A stretch of 34,433 nt of DNA, taken from positions 1 to 34,433 of the forward strand of contig SYGV01000141.1 of the NCBI GenBank assembly GCA_005799365.1. Direction: 5' to 3'. The translations under genes were made by a program, and so were the position numbers. The notes under the pieces are model-generated. The model was given only the letters and a program-made list of their open reading frames with translations. It was not told the origin of the DNA and made no database searches. This document shows, piece by piece, positions 8,604-17,054 of this stretch (within the stretch, counting starts at the first letter, position 1; each line of letters opens with the position of its first letter). Source of the DNA: Nitrospiraceae bacterium (GTDB taxonomy: Bacteria > Nitrospirota > Nitrospiria > Nitrospirales > Nitrospiraceae).

Positions 8604-9664
8604 CCCTTGCGTCCCTTCTTCATCCGGCTCCCGGCCAGCCTGGCCGCCAGTTTGATGGCCTCGATCAAACTTCCCGGATCGGCTAGGCCCTTCCCGGCGA
8701 TATCGAACGCGGTGCCATGATCCACCGAGGTGCGGATGATCGACAACCCGACCGTGAGATTCACGCAAGTGCCGAAGGCGACCAGCTTGAGCGGGATCAG
8801 GCCCTGGTCGTGGTACATGGCCACGATCCCGTCGTAGGCGCCCCGTGCTGCCTTGCCGAATAACGTATCAGCCGGCAAGGGATCGCTGGCCTGGATGCCG
8901 GCGGCCCGCGCGCGGCGAGAAGCCGGCAGAATAACCCTGCGTTCCTCGTCCCCGAAGAGCCCGCCCTCGCCCGCATGAGGATTCAGCGCCGCCACGCCGA
9001 TCCTGGGCTTGGCCACGCCGAAATAGTCCCGCAACGCCCGATCGGCCAGCCGGATAGCTTTCCCGATCCGCGCCTGCGTCACGTGCTCGGACAGATCGCG
9101 CAACGCCACGTGCGTGGTCACGAACATGATCTTGAGCGGTCCGCCCAGGATCATCATCCCGACTTCTTCGCTGTGGGTCAGATCCGCCAGCAATTCCGTA
9201 TGCCCCGGATAGTTGTGCCCCGCCTTGTTGATCGCTTCTTTATTGATCGGTCCGGTCACGATCGCGTCCACGCAGTTGGATTCCGAGAGCGTGATCGCCG
9301 TCTTGATGAACGACACGGAGGCCGCGCCCGTCTGCCGGCTCACCGCTCCAATCTTGAAGCGGCCCAAGGGCGCCTCCAAGGGATCCAGTGTCGGAATCTC
9401 GCCCCGCCGGCCCAAGGGAGTGTCATGGGCCATGACTTCCCGCACCAGCAGGGGAAGCCGCAAGGACCGGACCGTCCGCTCCAGCACGTCCCGTGAGCCA
9501 ATAACCAACGGACGGCAGAGGCGAAGGACCTCGGGCCTGGCCAACGCTTTCACGATCACTTCGGGGCCGATGCCGGCCGGATCGCCCATCGTCAGCGCAA
9601 GGGAGGGCCGATCATCGACTCGTCGGGATCGGCTAGCCACAGTTTTCCGGCTCCACATGCACAA
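8600..9664 (-). CDS. pdxA: 4-hydroxythreonine-4-phosphate dehydrogenase
   Basis: LALTMGDPAGIGPEVIVKAL, DAIVTGPINKEAINKAGHNYPGHTELLA, ALNPHAGEGGLFGDEE, GIVAMYHDQGLIPLKL. Exact start uncertain. Confidence 0.93.
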   Translation of the reverse strand: MCMWSRKTVASRSRRVDDRPSLALTMGDPAGIGPEVIVKALARPEVLRLCRPLVIGSRDVLERTVRSLRLPLLVREVMAHDTPLGRRGEIPTLDPLEAPLGRFKIGAVSRQTGAASVSFIKTAITLSESNCVDAIVTGPINKEAINKAGHNYPGHTELLADLTHSEEVGMMILGGPLKIMFVTTHVALRDLSEHVTQARIGKAIRLADRALRDYFGVAKPRIGVAALNPHAGEGGLFGDEERRVILPASRRARAAGIQASDPLPADTLFGKAARGAYDGIVAMYHDQGLIPLKLVAFGTCVNLTVGLSIIRTSVDHGTAFDIAGKGLADPGSLIEAIKLAARLAGSRMKKGRKG

Positions 9665-10550
9665 TCACCTCCGCGACCCCGTCGAACCGTTCCTTGATCG
9701 ACTCTTCGACTCGGTGCGCCAGATCATGGGAGGCTCCCACGGTCATCACGGCCGAAACGTGGACAGAGAGGTCCACAAAGATGTGATGCGGCACCCCCCT
9801 GGTCCTGATCTTGTGACAATCCAGCACCCCGGCGTTCCGTAAGACCACCGCCCGGACCTGCTCCGGGTCCAGCCGAGCCATGTCGGTCAACGATTGCGAA
9901 GTTTCGACCAACACCGACCAGGCCGTCCGGGCAATGATCGCCGCAATCACCACGGCCACGATCGGGTCCATGGCGGGATACCCCAACTTGACCGCCACTA
10001 GGCCGGCCAGAACCGAGCAGGACGTCAGCAGGTCGCTCCCAGTGTGGTGAGAGTCCGCCACGAGAATCTCGCTGCGCAGCGTCTGGCCCTTGCCACGCTC
10101 CCAGCGCATGACGCCGTAGTTGATCGCCATCGTCCCCAACATGATCATGAAGCTGGCGCGCGTCACCTGGGGCCGGACCGAACCCTGCCAATGGGCATAG
10201 CTGGTCCAGAGCAGATAGACACAGGTGCCCAGCAACATGGCCCCGATGGAAGCCGCCGCCAGGGTCTCATACTTCTTGTGCCCATACGGATGGACTTCGT
10301 CCGGCGGCGCCGCAGCGAGCCAGAGTCCGGTCAGCCCCACAATGTTCGACACCCCGTCGAAGAGCGAATGGAACCCGTCGGCCTGCATGCTGAGCGAGGC
10401 CGTGACCGCCCCGTAGATCAGCTTGGCCAAGGCCACCAACAGATTGAGGCCGAAGACCGCCCACAACACCCACCGCACTTCCCGGGAGCGCCGGTCCGGC
10501 GCTCCCGCAGACAGACCAGGGCCCGGATGCCCGCGCACTTCAACGCCCAT
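9633..10550 (-). CDS. Cation diffusion facilitator (CDF) transporter
   Basis: SLSMQADGFHSLFDGVSNIVGL, HPYGHKKYETLAA, SEILVADSHHTGSDLLTS, C-terminal cytoplasmic domain with HHIFVDLSVHV. Confidence 0.9.
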   Translation of the reverse strand: MGVEVRGHPGPGLSAGAPDRRSREVRWVLWAVFGLNLLVALAKLIYGAVTASLSMQADGFHSLFDGVSNIVGLTGLWLAAAPPDEVHPYGHKKYETLAAASIGAMLLGTCVYLLWTSYAHWQGSVRPQVTRASFMIMLGTMAINYGVMRWERGKGQTLRSEILVADSHHTGSDLLTSCSVLAGLVAVKLGYPAMDPIVAVVIAAIIARTAWSVLVETSQSLTDMARLDPEQVRAVVLRNAGVLDCHKIRTRGVPHHIFVDLSVHVSAVMTVGASHDLAHRVEESIKERFDGVAEVIVHVEPENCG

Positions 10551-11551
10551 AGAGAAAGACCATAAACCCCAGATAGAGGATCGCCCCGCTCCCGAGCAGC
10601 CAGGGCCTCCACCGCCCGCCCCAAAACAATTGCGCCAGGCTCATCCCGACCGCGACCATCGCCAGCTCCATCGTGAGCAACGCGGAGGAAGCCAGCGACC
10701 AATCGGTGCCGAGCAACCCCAGCGACACGGGGAAGGTTCCTTGAAAGACCATCGCGCCCGTCACGTTGCCGACCGCCAAGGTATCCTTCTTCTGGTAGAG
10801 CCAGAGAAAGCTGTTGGACATTTCCGGCAGCTCGGTGGCCAGCGGCGCAATCAGCAGGGCCAGCAACAGGGGAGAGACGTCCAGGGCGGCCGCCATCGCC
10901 TTGGCCGCCGTGACGAACAGGTGCGCGCCGCCGACCAATCCAGCCATGCCGACTGCCACCTGAGCGGCAATCGCCCCATAGGAGGGGACGGCAGACCGGC
11001 GGGCAAACAACAGGGGGGCCAAGCCCTCTCCGCCTTCCTGGTCGCCGCTGAACTTGATTTTCATGTAGAAGCCATACAGGACCACCAGGAGGCCGACCGT
11101 GACATAATGTAGGGGGCGCGAGGGCACAAAGGCGCAGCCGATCGCCAGGCCATAGGCCGTCAGAAAGAAGAGCAGGTCGGTCCGGACTTCCCCGTAATGC
11201 AACTTGAACTGGGGCTGGCGCTTGCCCAAGCCGGCATAGAGCACCAACAAGCCGGCCAGGATCGGCAACACTAAGGTGCTGAGCATGAACGGAGCGCCCA
11301 GGATCGCGCCAAGCCCGACTTCCGTCCGCTCCTGTCCCGTGCCGAAAAAGATCGCAATCACCGGAATGGACGTTTCCGGCAAGGCGGTGCCGACGGCGGC
11401 AAAGATACTCCCGATCGCCCCTTCCGGCACCTTGAGGCGTTTGCCGAACCACTCGATGCCGTTCGTAAAGAGTGCGCAGCCGCCCAGTGTGACCGCCACG
11501 GAAACCAAAAACAGCAGGACGTAGAGCAGGGCGGTCACGGAAGATTCCATG
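10540..11551 (-). CDS. Sodium/calcium exchanger family membrane protein
   Basis: Two alpha-repeat-like segments: FAAVGTALPETSIPVIAIFFG and IAPLATELPEMSNSFLWLYQ; start set at MESSVTALLYVLLF (11551) rather than the longer ORF start at 11658. Confidence 0.8.
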
Positions 11552-11557
11552 TGCGAA

Positions 11558-11578
11558 ACGATAAGTGATAAACGATAA
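11558..11578. repeat. Heptamer array upstream of the exchanger gene
   Basis: ACGATAA GTGATAA ACGATAA, exact 7-nt period. Confidence 0.75.
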
Positions 11579-11602
11579 ATTTCCCTTGTGGCATCCCGTC
11601 CA

Positions 11603-12802
11603 TCACTTGTGACTTCGTGCTTTTGCTTTGCGCATGCGGAACGCAAGCGCCGCCTCATCCATGATTTCGCGCACCGGCCTGCCGGTCCGCTCCGCGATCC
11701 GCAGGCAGTCCCGGTACTCGGGCGCCGCTTTTTCGCGGCCCGCTCCGGCCTGAGCCACCTTGACCCGCACCAGGCCCCCGGCTGTGCGAACCTTCCGGAT
11801 GCGCCGGGCTAAAATCAACCGGCCGACTTCCTGCATCCTGATGCCCAGCGTGGTGGTGTCGCGCAAGACCACCCCCGCCACCGCTTGGGCCTGATCGTGC
11901 TGGGCCAGGGCGGTCAACGTGATGCCGGGACGTCCGCGCTTCATGATGACCGGGGTCAGCGTGACATCCAGAGCCCCGGCCGCAAAGAGCCGTTCCATCA
12001 CGGTCTCATAGGCTTGGGGGTTCAGGTCGTCCAGGTTCGTCTCGATTTGGACGATCGTCTCGGCGCAACCAAGGGCGGACGTCCGGTCCTCGCCCAGAAA
12101 GACGCGCAGCACATTCGGCCAGCCATGGGGGTCGGCCGCACCTGCGCCATACCCGACGGAGGTGGGCATCATGGGAGGCAAGGGGCAAAAGTCTTGTGCG
12201 AGGGCCAGCAGCAGCGCGACCCCCGTCGGCGTCGCCAATTCGCGCGTGGGACCGGCGCTGTACACCGGCGCCGACCGAGCCAAGGCCGCGACGGCAGGAC
12301 CGGGGACCGGCAGCGCGCCATGCGCGCTCGTGATCATTCCCGCCCCCACATTGATCGGCGAGGCGGTCACGTGCGTCACGCCGAGGAGATGGCACCCCAG
12401 CAGGGTCCCCACCACGTCGACGAGCGAATCCACCACCCCGACCTCGTGAAAGTGGACCTTCGCGGGCGGCACCCGATGCGCCAGCCCCTCCGCCTTTGCG
12501 AGCCGCTCGAAGACATCCAGGCTGCGCTCTTTTACCGAGACCGGCAGCCGGCCGGATGCAATGGTGCGCCGGATCTGGCTCAACGACAACGGGGCGGCAA
12601 CGCCCCGCCGGATGACGACGTCCACCTTCGTGGCATGTAGACTGCCCCGCATCACCGGCTTCGCCCGCAAGACATATTCGCCGGCGCGCACGGACTTGAG
12701 GCCACGCGCCAAGTCCTTGAGCGGCAACCCCGCGTCCACCAGCGCGCCCAGCAGCATGTCGCCGCTGACCCCGGAAAAACAGTCGCAATGCAGGTGTGTC
12801 AC
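11603..12802 (-). CDS. larC: LarC-type nickel insertion protein (nickel pincer cofactor biosynthesis)
   Basis: MTHLHCDCFSGVSGDMLLGALVDAG, KVHFHEVGVVDSLVDVVG, ETNLDDLNPQAYETVMERLFAAGALDVTLTPVIMKRGRPG; single uninterrupted ORF. Confidence 0.9.
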   Translation of the reverse strand: MTHLHCDCFSGVSGDMLLGALVDAGLPLKDLARGLKSVRAGEYVLRAKPVMRGSLHATKVDVVIRRGVAAPLSLSQIRRTIASGRLPVSVKERSLDVFERLAKAEGLAHRVPPAKVHFHEVGVVDSLVDVVGTLLGCHLLGVTHVTASPINVGAGMITSAHGALPVPGPAVAALARSAPVYSAGPTRELATPTGVALLLALAQDFCPLPPMMPTSVGYGAGAADPHGWPNVLRVFLGEDRTSALGCAETIVQIETNLDDLNPQAYETVMERLFAAGALDVTLTPVIMKRGRPGITLTALAQHDQAQAVAGVVLRDTTTLGIRMQEVGRLILARRIRKVRTAGGLVRVKVAQAGAGREKAAPEYRDCLRIAERTGRPVREIMDEAALAFRMRKAKARSHK

Positions 12803-12985
12803 GTTGCTCTCCGTCTCCTCGCGAACTGCGGGACCGTGCCATCTTAGCCTATGGCCCGAACGGTCGGCAATCGCCGCCGCCCGGCTTCCGGTTGACAGTC
12901 CCGCCCCCCTATGCTATCCACAAGCGGCTTGCGTACAGACCTTGCCCGGCTCCGGCAACCCAGACGAGGCGCCTCGCTCTATACC

Positions 12986-13555
12986 ATGGCATCACTTCTC
13001 CACCGACAGACCAGACCGAGTTGCCCGCAGACCAATTCCGTCATTCCGCCGGCCTTGCTCCTCTGTTGCCTCTCGTTCCTGCTGCTGATCCCTTCCGGAT
13101 CGGCGGAGGCCAAACGCAAGGCGCCCTACCGGCCGCAACCGGACCTGAGGATCCTTTCGATCACCCCCTGGCCCATCTCCTATTCGTTCCAGGACGGTCC
13201 CCTGAACATCGCCATCGAGATCGAGTTACCCAAAGATCTGGACGGCGCAACCATCCTGGAAGTGTCCTCGCTCATCAGTTCGCCTTCGAAGCGGTCCATG
13301 CGGTTCTTGTCGAACCGGCAGCCGGTCGGCGCCGCGGACCCGTCCCCGCCCAACCAGGGTCCATCATCCGAATCCAAACCCAAGCCTCAGCTGGCCGTCA
13401 CGCTGACCTGGGACGGGCTAGACCAAAACCAGAAGACCGCGGAGCAGGGGACATACAGTTACGAAGTGCGCGCAAAACTTCTGGCCGTCGGCGAGAAGGG
13501 CCCCCGCACCCAGATGGTCTCCTGGCCTAGGCGGGGCACGTTGGAAGTGAGATAA
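12986..13555 (+). CDS. Secreted hypothetical protein with FlgD-Ig-like C-terminus
   Basis: Hydrophobic signal segment VIPPALLLCCLSFLLLIPSGSAEA; C-terminal LTWDGLDQNQKTAEQGTYSYEVRAKLL. Start at ATG 12986 preferred over 12911. Confidence 0.6.
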   Translation: MASLLHRQTRPSCPQTNSVIPPALLLCCLSFLLLIPSGSAEAKRKAPYRPQPDLRILSITPWPISYSFQDGPLNIAIEIELPKDLDGATILEVSSLISSPSKRSMRFLSNRQPVGAADPSPPNQGPSSESKPKPQLAVTLTWDGLDQNQKTAEQGTYSYEVRAKLLAVGEKGPRTQMVSWPRRGTLEVR

Positions 13556-13564
13556 CGCGAGTCG

Positions 13565-13609
13565 GAAAGTCTCTCAAGTCGTCAAGTCCGTCAAGTTCTA
13601 AGACTTTCA
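13565..13609. repeat. Short direct repeats with 7-bp inverted ends, between convergent genes
   Basis: TCAAGT at 13574, 13582 and 13591 (periods 8 and 9), flanked by GAAAGTC (13565-13571) and GACTTTC (13602-13608). Confidence 0.6.
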
Positions 13610-14362
13610 AACTTTCTCCCCCAGCATATTGATGCGGTGCGCCAGACAGCCGGCCCCGAACCCGTTGTCGATGTTCATGACGCCGACCCCGGCCGCGCAG
13701 GAATTCAGCATCGTCAGCAAGGCCGCCAGTCCGCCGAAGCTCGCCCCGTAGCCTCGGCTGGTCGGCACCGCCACCACCGGCCGATCGACCAATCCACCGA
13801 TCACGCTGGGCAACACCCCGTCCATCCCGGCCGCCACCACGAGCACACGCGCGCGCTGCAGCCGATGCGTCCGACTGAGCAGTCGATGGATCCCAGCCAC
13901 GCCGACGTCGTAGAGGACTTCCACTCGACTCCCCATCACCTCCGCCGTGATCCGCGCCTCCTCGGCGACCGGAATGTCGGCGGTGCCCGCGGTGACGATC
14001 AGGATGTCTCCCTTGGCAGCCGGTTTGCGCGGCTGGACGACCACGGTCCGCGCCAACTCGGAATAGACCGCGCGGCGGTCGAGCCGGACGAGCGCCTTGG
14101 CGATCTCGGGCTCGGCGCGCGTGGCCAGGAGCGGCCCGCCTTTCTTCAGGAGGCCCCGCGCAATCGCCACGACTTGCGCCTTGGTCTTCCCCTCACAGAG
14201 GATCACCTCCGGAAAGCCCTGCCGGATCGAGCGGTGATGATCCAGGGAGGCAAAGCCGAGTGCTTCGAACGGGAGGCTCCGCAAACGCGCAACCGCACGA
14301 GGCACGTCGAGCTTGCCTGCTCGTAGACCCTGCAGTAATTGTGTCAGCCGCTTGTGATCCAT
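13607..14362 (-). CDS. larB: LarB-type protein (PurE-like carboxylase, nickel pincer nucleotide synthesis)
   Basis: FPEVILCEGKTKAQVVAIARGLLKKGGPLLATRAEPEIA, ILIVTAGTADIPVAEEARITAEVMG, VPTSRGYGASFGGLAALLTMLNSCAAGVGVMNIDNGFGAG. Confidence 0.9.
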   Translation of the reverse strand: MDHKRLTQLLQGLRAGKLDVPRAVARLRSLPFEALGFASLDHHRSIRQGFPEVILCEGKTKAQVVAIARGLLKKGGPLLATRAEPEIAKALVRLDRRAVYSELARTVVVQPRKPAAKGDILIVTAGTADIPVAEEARITAEVMGSRVEVLYDVGVAGIHRLLSRTHRLQRARVLVVAAGMDGVLPSVIGGLVDRPVVAVPTSRGYGASFGGLAALLTMLNSCAAGVGVMNIDNGFGAGCLAHRINMLGEKV

Positions 14363-14376
14363 GCGTATCGGTTCCG

Positions 14377-15459
14377 TTATGAACGATCGCCCGTCGGCGA
14401 GGCCTCCGCCTCCCCTCTGGCGGCCCGCTCCATGAGGTCCGTCACGGCCTTGGCGCAGGACTTGTTCTCAAACAGGACCGCGCAGACCTCGCGGACGATG
14501 GGCATATCCACGCCGTGCCGTTCGGCCAGCCCCAAGGCGGCATGCGACGTCCTGACCCCCTCGGCCACCGCCTGCATGTCCTTGAGAATGTCGTCGAGCC
14601 GTTCGCCGCGGCCCAGTCTCATGCCCACCTGATGGTTGCGGCTGAGCGAACCCGTGCACGTCAGGACCAGATCCCCGATCCCCGACAGTCCGTAGAACGT
14701 CCTGGGGTCAGCCCCCATGGCCGCTCCGAGCCTGTTCATCTCCGCCAAGCCCCTGGTGATCAAGGCCGCGCGCGCGTTATGCCCCAAGCCCAGCCCGTCG
14801 ACGATGCCGGCCGCCAGCGCCATGACGTTCTTGAGGGCTCCGCCGAGTTGGACGCCCAAGACATCCCGACCCGCATAGACCCGGAACAGAGGCGTCATCA
14901 GCGAGGCTTGCAGGAGCCGGCACGCCCGGTCGTCGCGGCAAGCCAGGGTCACGGCCGTCGGCTGATCGCGGCAGACCTCCGCCGCAAAGCTGGGGCCGGA
15001 CAGCACCGCGCACATCGGGTGCAGCCCCGCGGGCAAGACATCGTGCATCACCTGCGTCATGACCTTCAACGTGCCTTCCTCGATGCCCTTGGTGGCGCTG
15101 ACCACCGGAACCGGACGGGCAATGAGTCGCCCCATCTGCTGCAAGACAGGTCGGGCCGCATGGGACGGCACGGCAAAGAGCAGCCAGTCGCAGTCCTGCA
15201 TCGCGTCGGCCAGCGAGCCGGTAGCCGACAGCGAAGGGGGCAGCGCGATGCCGGGCAGGAACCGCCTGTTTTCCCGCTGCCCGCTGATCGATGCCACGAC
15301 ATCCGGCTCATAGGCCCACAGCATGACCGGCAGTCCTTTATTGGCCAGGTGCCTGGCCAAGGCCGTTCCCCAAGCGCCGGCGCCGATCACCCCGACGCGT
15401 CGGATAGCCGACGGCTGATCCTGCCCTGCGTCCTGTGCCTGCTCCACGAGCTTCCCCAT
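14377..15459 (-). CDS. gpsA: Glycerol-3-phosphate dehydrogenase [NAD(P)+]
   Basis: VGVIGAGAWGTALARHLANKG, GPSFAAEVCRDQPTAVTLAC, GLGHNARAALITRGLAEMNRLG, GLSGIGDLVLTCTGSLSRN. Confidence 0.95.
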   Translation of the reverse strand: MGKLVEQAQDAGQDQPSAIRRVGVIGAGAWGTALARHLANKGLPVMLWAYEPDVVASISGQRENRRFLPGIALPPSLSATGSLADAMQDCDWLLFAVPSHAARPVLQQMGRLIARPVPVVSATKGIEEGTLKVMTQVMHDVLPAGLHPMCAVLSGPSFAAEVCRDQPTAVTLACRDDRACRLLQASLMTPLFRVYAGRDVLGVQLGGALKNVMALAAGIVDGLGLGHNARAALITRGLAEMNRLGAAMGADPRTFYGLSGIGDLVLTCTGSLSRNHQVGMRLGRGERLDDILKDMQAVAEGVRTSHAALGLAERHGVDMPIVREVCAVLFENKSCAKAVTDLMERAARGEAEASPTGDRS

Positions 15460-15803
15460 ACCAAGGCCTCAGTTCAACAACGGCGGTAAGAGACAGGCGA
15501 GGCAGCCCCGGAACGCCTCGCGAGAGATCGGTCGCTGCCGAGAGGGGGTGGAAGCATCGCCGCGCCGGGTGGCTTGCTGGGATGACCTAGTCAAAGTGCG
15601 CTGGGCTCTCTGGGCAGACTCGACGCTCAGGCACAACAACAGGACCGCCGCTCTCGCTTCACAGCCGATGGCGCAATCCGATACAATGCCGTATCAGAAC
15701 CGGCTTGACTGTTCCCTGCCGCAGTATCGGATGCGGTACTCTAGCTGATTGACCCTGGACGTGCAACCTTCCGCCCAAGACCTGGGCGCATCGTGAGGCC
15801 CCT

Positions 15804-16163
15804 GTGAACTGCCCCGCCTGCGGACAGGCACTCCCCCCAGCCAGCCGGTTCTGCATCGGCTGCGGCAAGCCGGTGACCAGCCCATTCCTCACCCCTGACC
15901 GGACGGCCAGGGCCGGACCGGCAACGGAAGACATGAACCTGCCGGTGCTCTATGCCATGGCTGCCCTGCTGGTTCTGGCGGGATTGTTCCCGCCCTGGGA
16001 AAGCCGGCCAGGACAGCCGCCGGAGTTCCTGGGCTTTCATTTCATCTTGAGCGGGGAAGCGGTCACCGGCGGGATCGTCAGCCGGCTGCTGCTGACGATC
16101 GACCTCGTCACGATCGCCGTCGCCGGACTCTATGTATCGTGGCTGTTGCGTAAAAAGAAGTGA
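15804..16163 (+). CDS. Small zinc-ribbon membrane protein
   Basis: GTG start; CPACGQALPPASRFCIGCGKP zinc ribbon, two TM segments, KKK* tail. Confidence 0.65.
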   Translation: MNCPACGQALPPASRFCIGCGKPVTSPFLTPDRTARAGPATEDMNLPVLYAMAALLVLAGLFPPWESRPGQPPEFLGFHFILSGEAVTGGIVSRLLLTIDLVTIAVAGLYVSWLLRKKK

Positions 16164-16237
16164 TGGGGGATCAGTGATGCGTAGCGGGCTGATTATCTGA
16201 ACTTTTCACTCATCACCCTTCACCTGTCACCCTTCAC
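16158..16237. repeat. Inverted pair of heptamer arrays between convergent genes
   Basis: AAGTGAT GGGGGAT CAGTGAT (16158-16178) and TTTTCAC TCATCAC CCTTCAC CTGTCAC CCTTCAC (16203-16237). Confidence 0.85.
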
Positions 16238-17054
16238 CTGCCTTCTGGTCCAGCGCCAGCGTCAGGCACTTGGCTGAGCCGCCCGCCTTCATGAATTCAT
16301 CGAGAGGAACCGGGCAGGGCTCATAGCCGCGGGCTGCGAGCCGCGCCATTGTCTCGGCGCACCCCTCCGGAAGCACGACCTGTTTTCCCACGCAGACGGC
16401 GTTGCAGGCAAAGCGGAGCGCCTCCGACTCAGGCACCGCCACACACAGGTCCTGGCCGATCCGATCCTCGATGACCCTCCGGGCATAGAGATCGAACGCG
16501 GGGGGGTAGTAGAGCAATGTTCCCCCGCTGAGCGGGCAGAAGCAAGTATCGAGGTGATAGAACCGGCGGTCCACCAGTTCGACCGGAATGATTTCCCGTC
16601 CGAACAGCTCGCTCAAGCTGGCGTAGGACCGGATGTCGCTGCGCTGGCGATACCCGCCGAACCAGGCATCGGGAAAGCCCAGGAGATCGCCTGCCCCCTC
16701 GAAATAGAGCCCCTCCTCCAGCGTCACCACGTCGTACCCATGGGCCCGGAACCACTGTTCGAAGAACGGCTCCTCCCGCCGGCGCTCCGGATGCCGGAAC
16801 CGGCTCGGCACGGCCTTTCGGCCCAGCACCGATCCGGCATTCGCCGTGAACACCATATCCGGCAGGCCTGGCGCCGGCGCCATCCGCTCCAATGTAGCGC
16901 CGACCTTGTCGGCAAGCACTTTCATCAGCCCCTGCCACTGGAGCCGCGCGCGGTCCGGCTGGACGCGGTTGGACAGGCGCATCCAGGGATTGATCTCGTA
17001 GTCGATGGAAAAATAGTCTGGCGGGCAGACGAGAAAACGGCTCATCCCTTCCAC
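16227..17054 (-). CDS. Amidinotransferase/arginine deiminase-fold protein, arginine dihydrolase (ArgZ/AgrE N-terminal)-like
   Basis: YEINPWMRLSNRV, LPDMVFTANAGSVLGRKAVPSRFRHPERRREEPFFEQW, YFEGAGDLLGF, YHLDTCFCPLSGG, GGSAKCLTL (candidate catalytic Cys). Confidence 0.75.
   Translation of the reverse strand: MEGMSRFLVCPPDYFSIDYEINPWMRLSNRVQPDRARLQWQGLMKVLADKVGATLERMAPAPGLPDMVFTANAGSVLGRKAVPSRFRHPERRREEPFFEQWFRAHGYDVVTLEEGLYFEGAGDLLGFPDAWFGGYRQRSDIRSYASLSELFGREIIPVELVDRRFYHLDTCFCPLSGGTLLYYPPAFDLYARRVIEDRIGQDLCVAVPESEALRFACNAVCVGKQVVLPEGCAETMARLAARGYEPCPVPLDEFMKAGGSAKCLTLALDQKAGEG

Noticed and set aside
12006-12842. 278-aa minus-strand ORF in another frame over larC
   Set aside because: Frame-shifted shadow of larC (same strand, different frame), R/G-rich.
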